Origin: Bacillota bacterium
Lineage (GTDB): Bacteria; Bacillota; Clostridia; Lachnospirales; Lachnospiraceae
Assembly (NCBI GenBank): GCA_023415655.1
Contig: JAEZKD010000139.1
Span: 1-15,726 of the forward strand
Direction of reading: 5' to 3'
Length of the DNA: 15,726 nt
In this document: piece after piece, positions 15,467 to 15,726 of the stretch
Position numbering within the stretch: position 1 is the stretch's first letter
How the letters are laid out: the number at the start of each line of letters is the position of its first letter
Translations under genes and position numbers: made by a program
The notes under the pieces: generated by a model
What the model saw: only the letters and a program-made list of their open reading frames with translations
Database searches by the model: none
Told to the model about the DNA's origin: nothing

Positions 15467-15726
15467 ATGTATCATGAAATTATAAATGATGTATCAGCTT
15501 GGATGTATCGAAATGCAAGACAATTAGAGCTATGTCTGTGGCAGCATTTTTTTGAAGATGGTGAAAAGGAAGCAGTCGTTGCTGCGTTAATGAAGTATCA
15601 AAATGAGGATGGAGGATTTGGACATGCACTAGAGGCAGATAATTGGAATCCGAATTCCACACCTACTACAACACAATATGCATTGAGAGTACTAAAACAG
15701 ATTGATTTTTTTGATATGAGTCATCC
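15467..15726 (+). CDS. N-terminal part of an alpha/alpha-toroid (prenyltransferase/terpenoid-cyclase-like) protein, cut by the window end
   Basis: 86 codons are visible from the ATG at 15467, after GGGAGAGGAG; the frame is open to the last base. It reads MYHEIINDVSAWMYRNARQLEL, then KYQNEDGGFGHALEADNWNPNS and TTTQYALRVLKQI. The QNEDGGFG motif is the QW-like turn seen in alpha/alpha barrels of squalene cyclases and protein prenyltransferases, and the longer pattern recalls Firmicutes proteins annotated as hypothetical or prenyltransferase-like. The function of that group is not known to me, and an enzyme role in isoprenoid chemistry should not be assumed. It starts 3 bases after the PNPOx remnant and is probably cotranscribed with it. 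Confidence 0.7.
   Translation, partial: MYHEIINDVSAWMYRNARQLELCLWQHFFEDGEKEAVVAALMKYQNEDGGFGHALEADNWNPNSTPTTTQYALRVLKQIDFFDMSH

Overview
The window looks like chromosomal DNA from a low-GC, Gram-positive, anaerobic plant-fibre degrader of the Lachnospiraceae type (Lachnoclostridium phytofermentans or a relative). This is inferred from the AT-rich composition, strong AGGAGG-type ribosome sites, Gram-positive signal peptides, BspA-type secreted repeat proteins and a large secreted CBM9/CE1 esterase. It is not a database match. There is no integrase, phage gene or CRISPR array.

Region 1 (1-6053, + strand) is a tightly spaced cluster. It has two paralogous secreted BspA-like leucine-rich-repeat proteins, then two unrelated cytoplasmic proteins that each carry an HExxH zinc-peptidase motif. 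Between these two lies a 59-codon open frame made of seven 21-bp (seven-residue) repeats, which is easily overlooked. Region 2 (6155-8255) has a HAD-phosphatase/uridine-kinase-like fusion on the + strand. It converges, with an 8-bp overlap, on a stand-alone ABC-type ATPase on the - strand with its own recognisable promoter.

Region 3 (8336-9394) has a GNAT acetyltransferase on the - strand. It is preceded by an 18-codon leader peptide with its own Shine-Dalgarno site. The end of the leader can pair with a CCCTCC block, which can instead pair with the acetyltransferase Shine-Dalgarno, an arrangement typical of translational attenuation. A tRNA-Glu(UUC) gene on the + strand follows, with its own promoter and terminator.

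Region 4 (9395-14530) is one very large secreted enzyme of 1562 residues: two Ig-like domains, a threonine/serine-rich beta region, a Gly/Ser/Pro linker, and then two copies of a CBM9 - helical linker - CE1 esterase module. Both esterase copies keep a full Ser-Asp-His triad. The gene has a good promoter and a strong terminator. A direct repeat of about 28 bp sits on each side of it, each copy directly behind an intrinsic terminator.

Region 5 (14622-15726, + strand) has a Nudix hydrolase with its own promoter, a truncated 41-codon remnant of a pyridoxamine-phosphate-oxidase-like gene, and the start of an alpha/alpha-toroid-like protein that runs off the window.

The esterase fits plant cell wall breakdown outside the cell. 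The repeat-protein/HExxH cluster and the acetyltransferase leader are the parts least explained by known systems.
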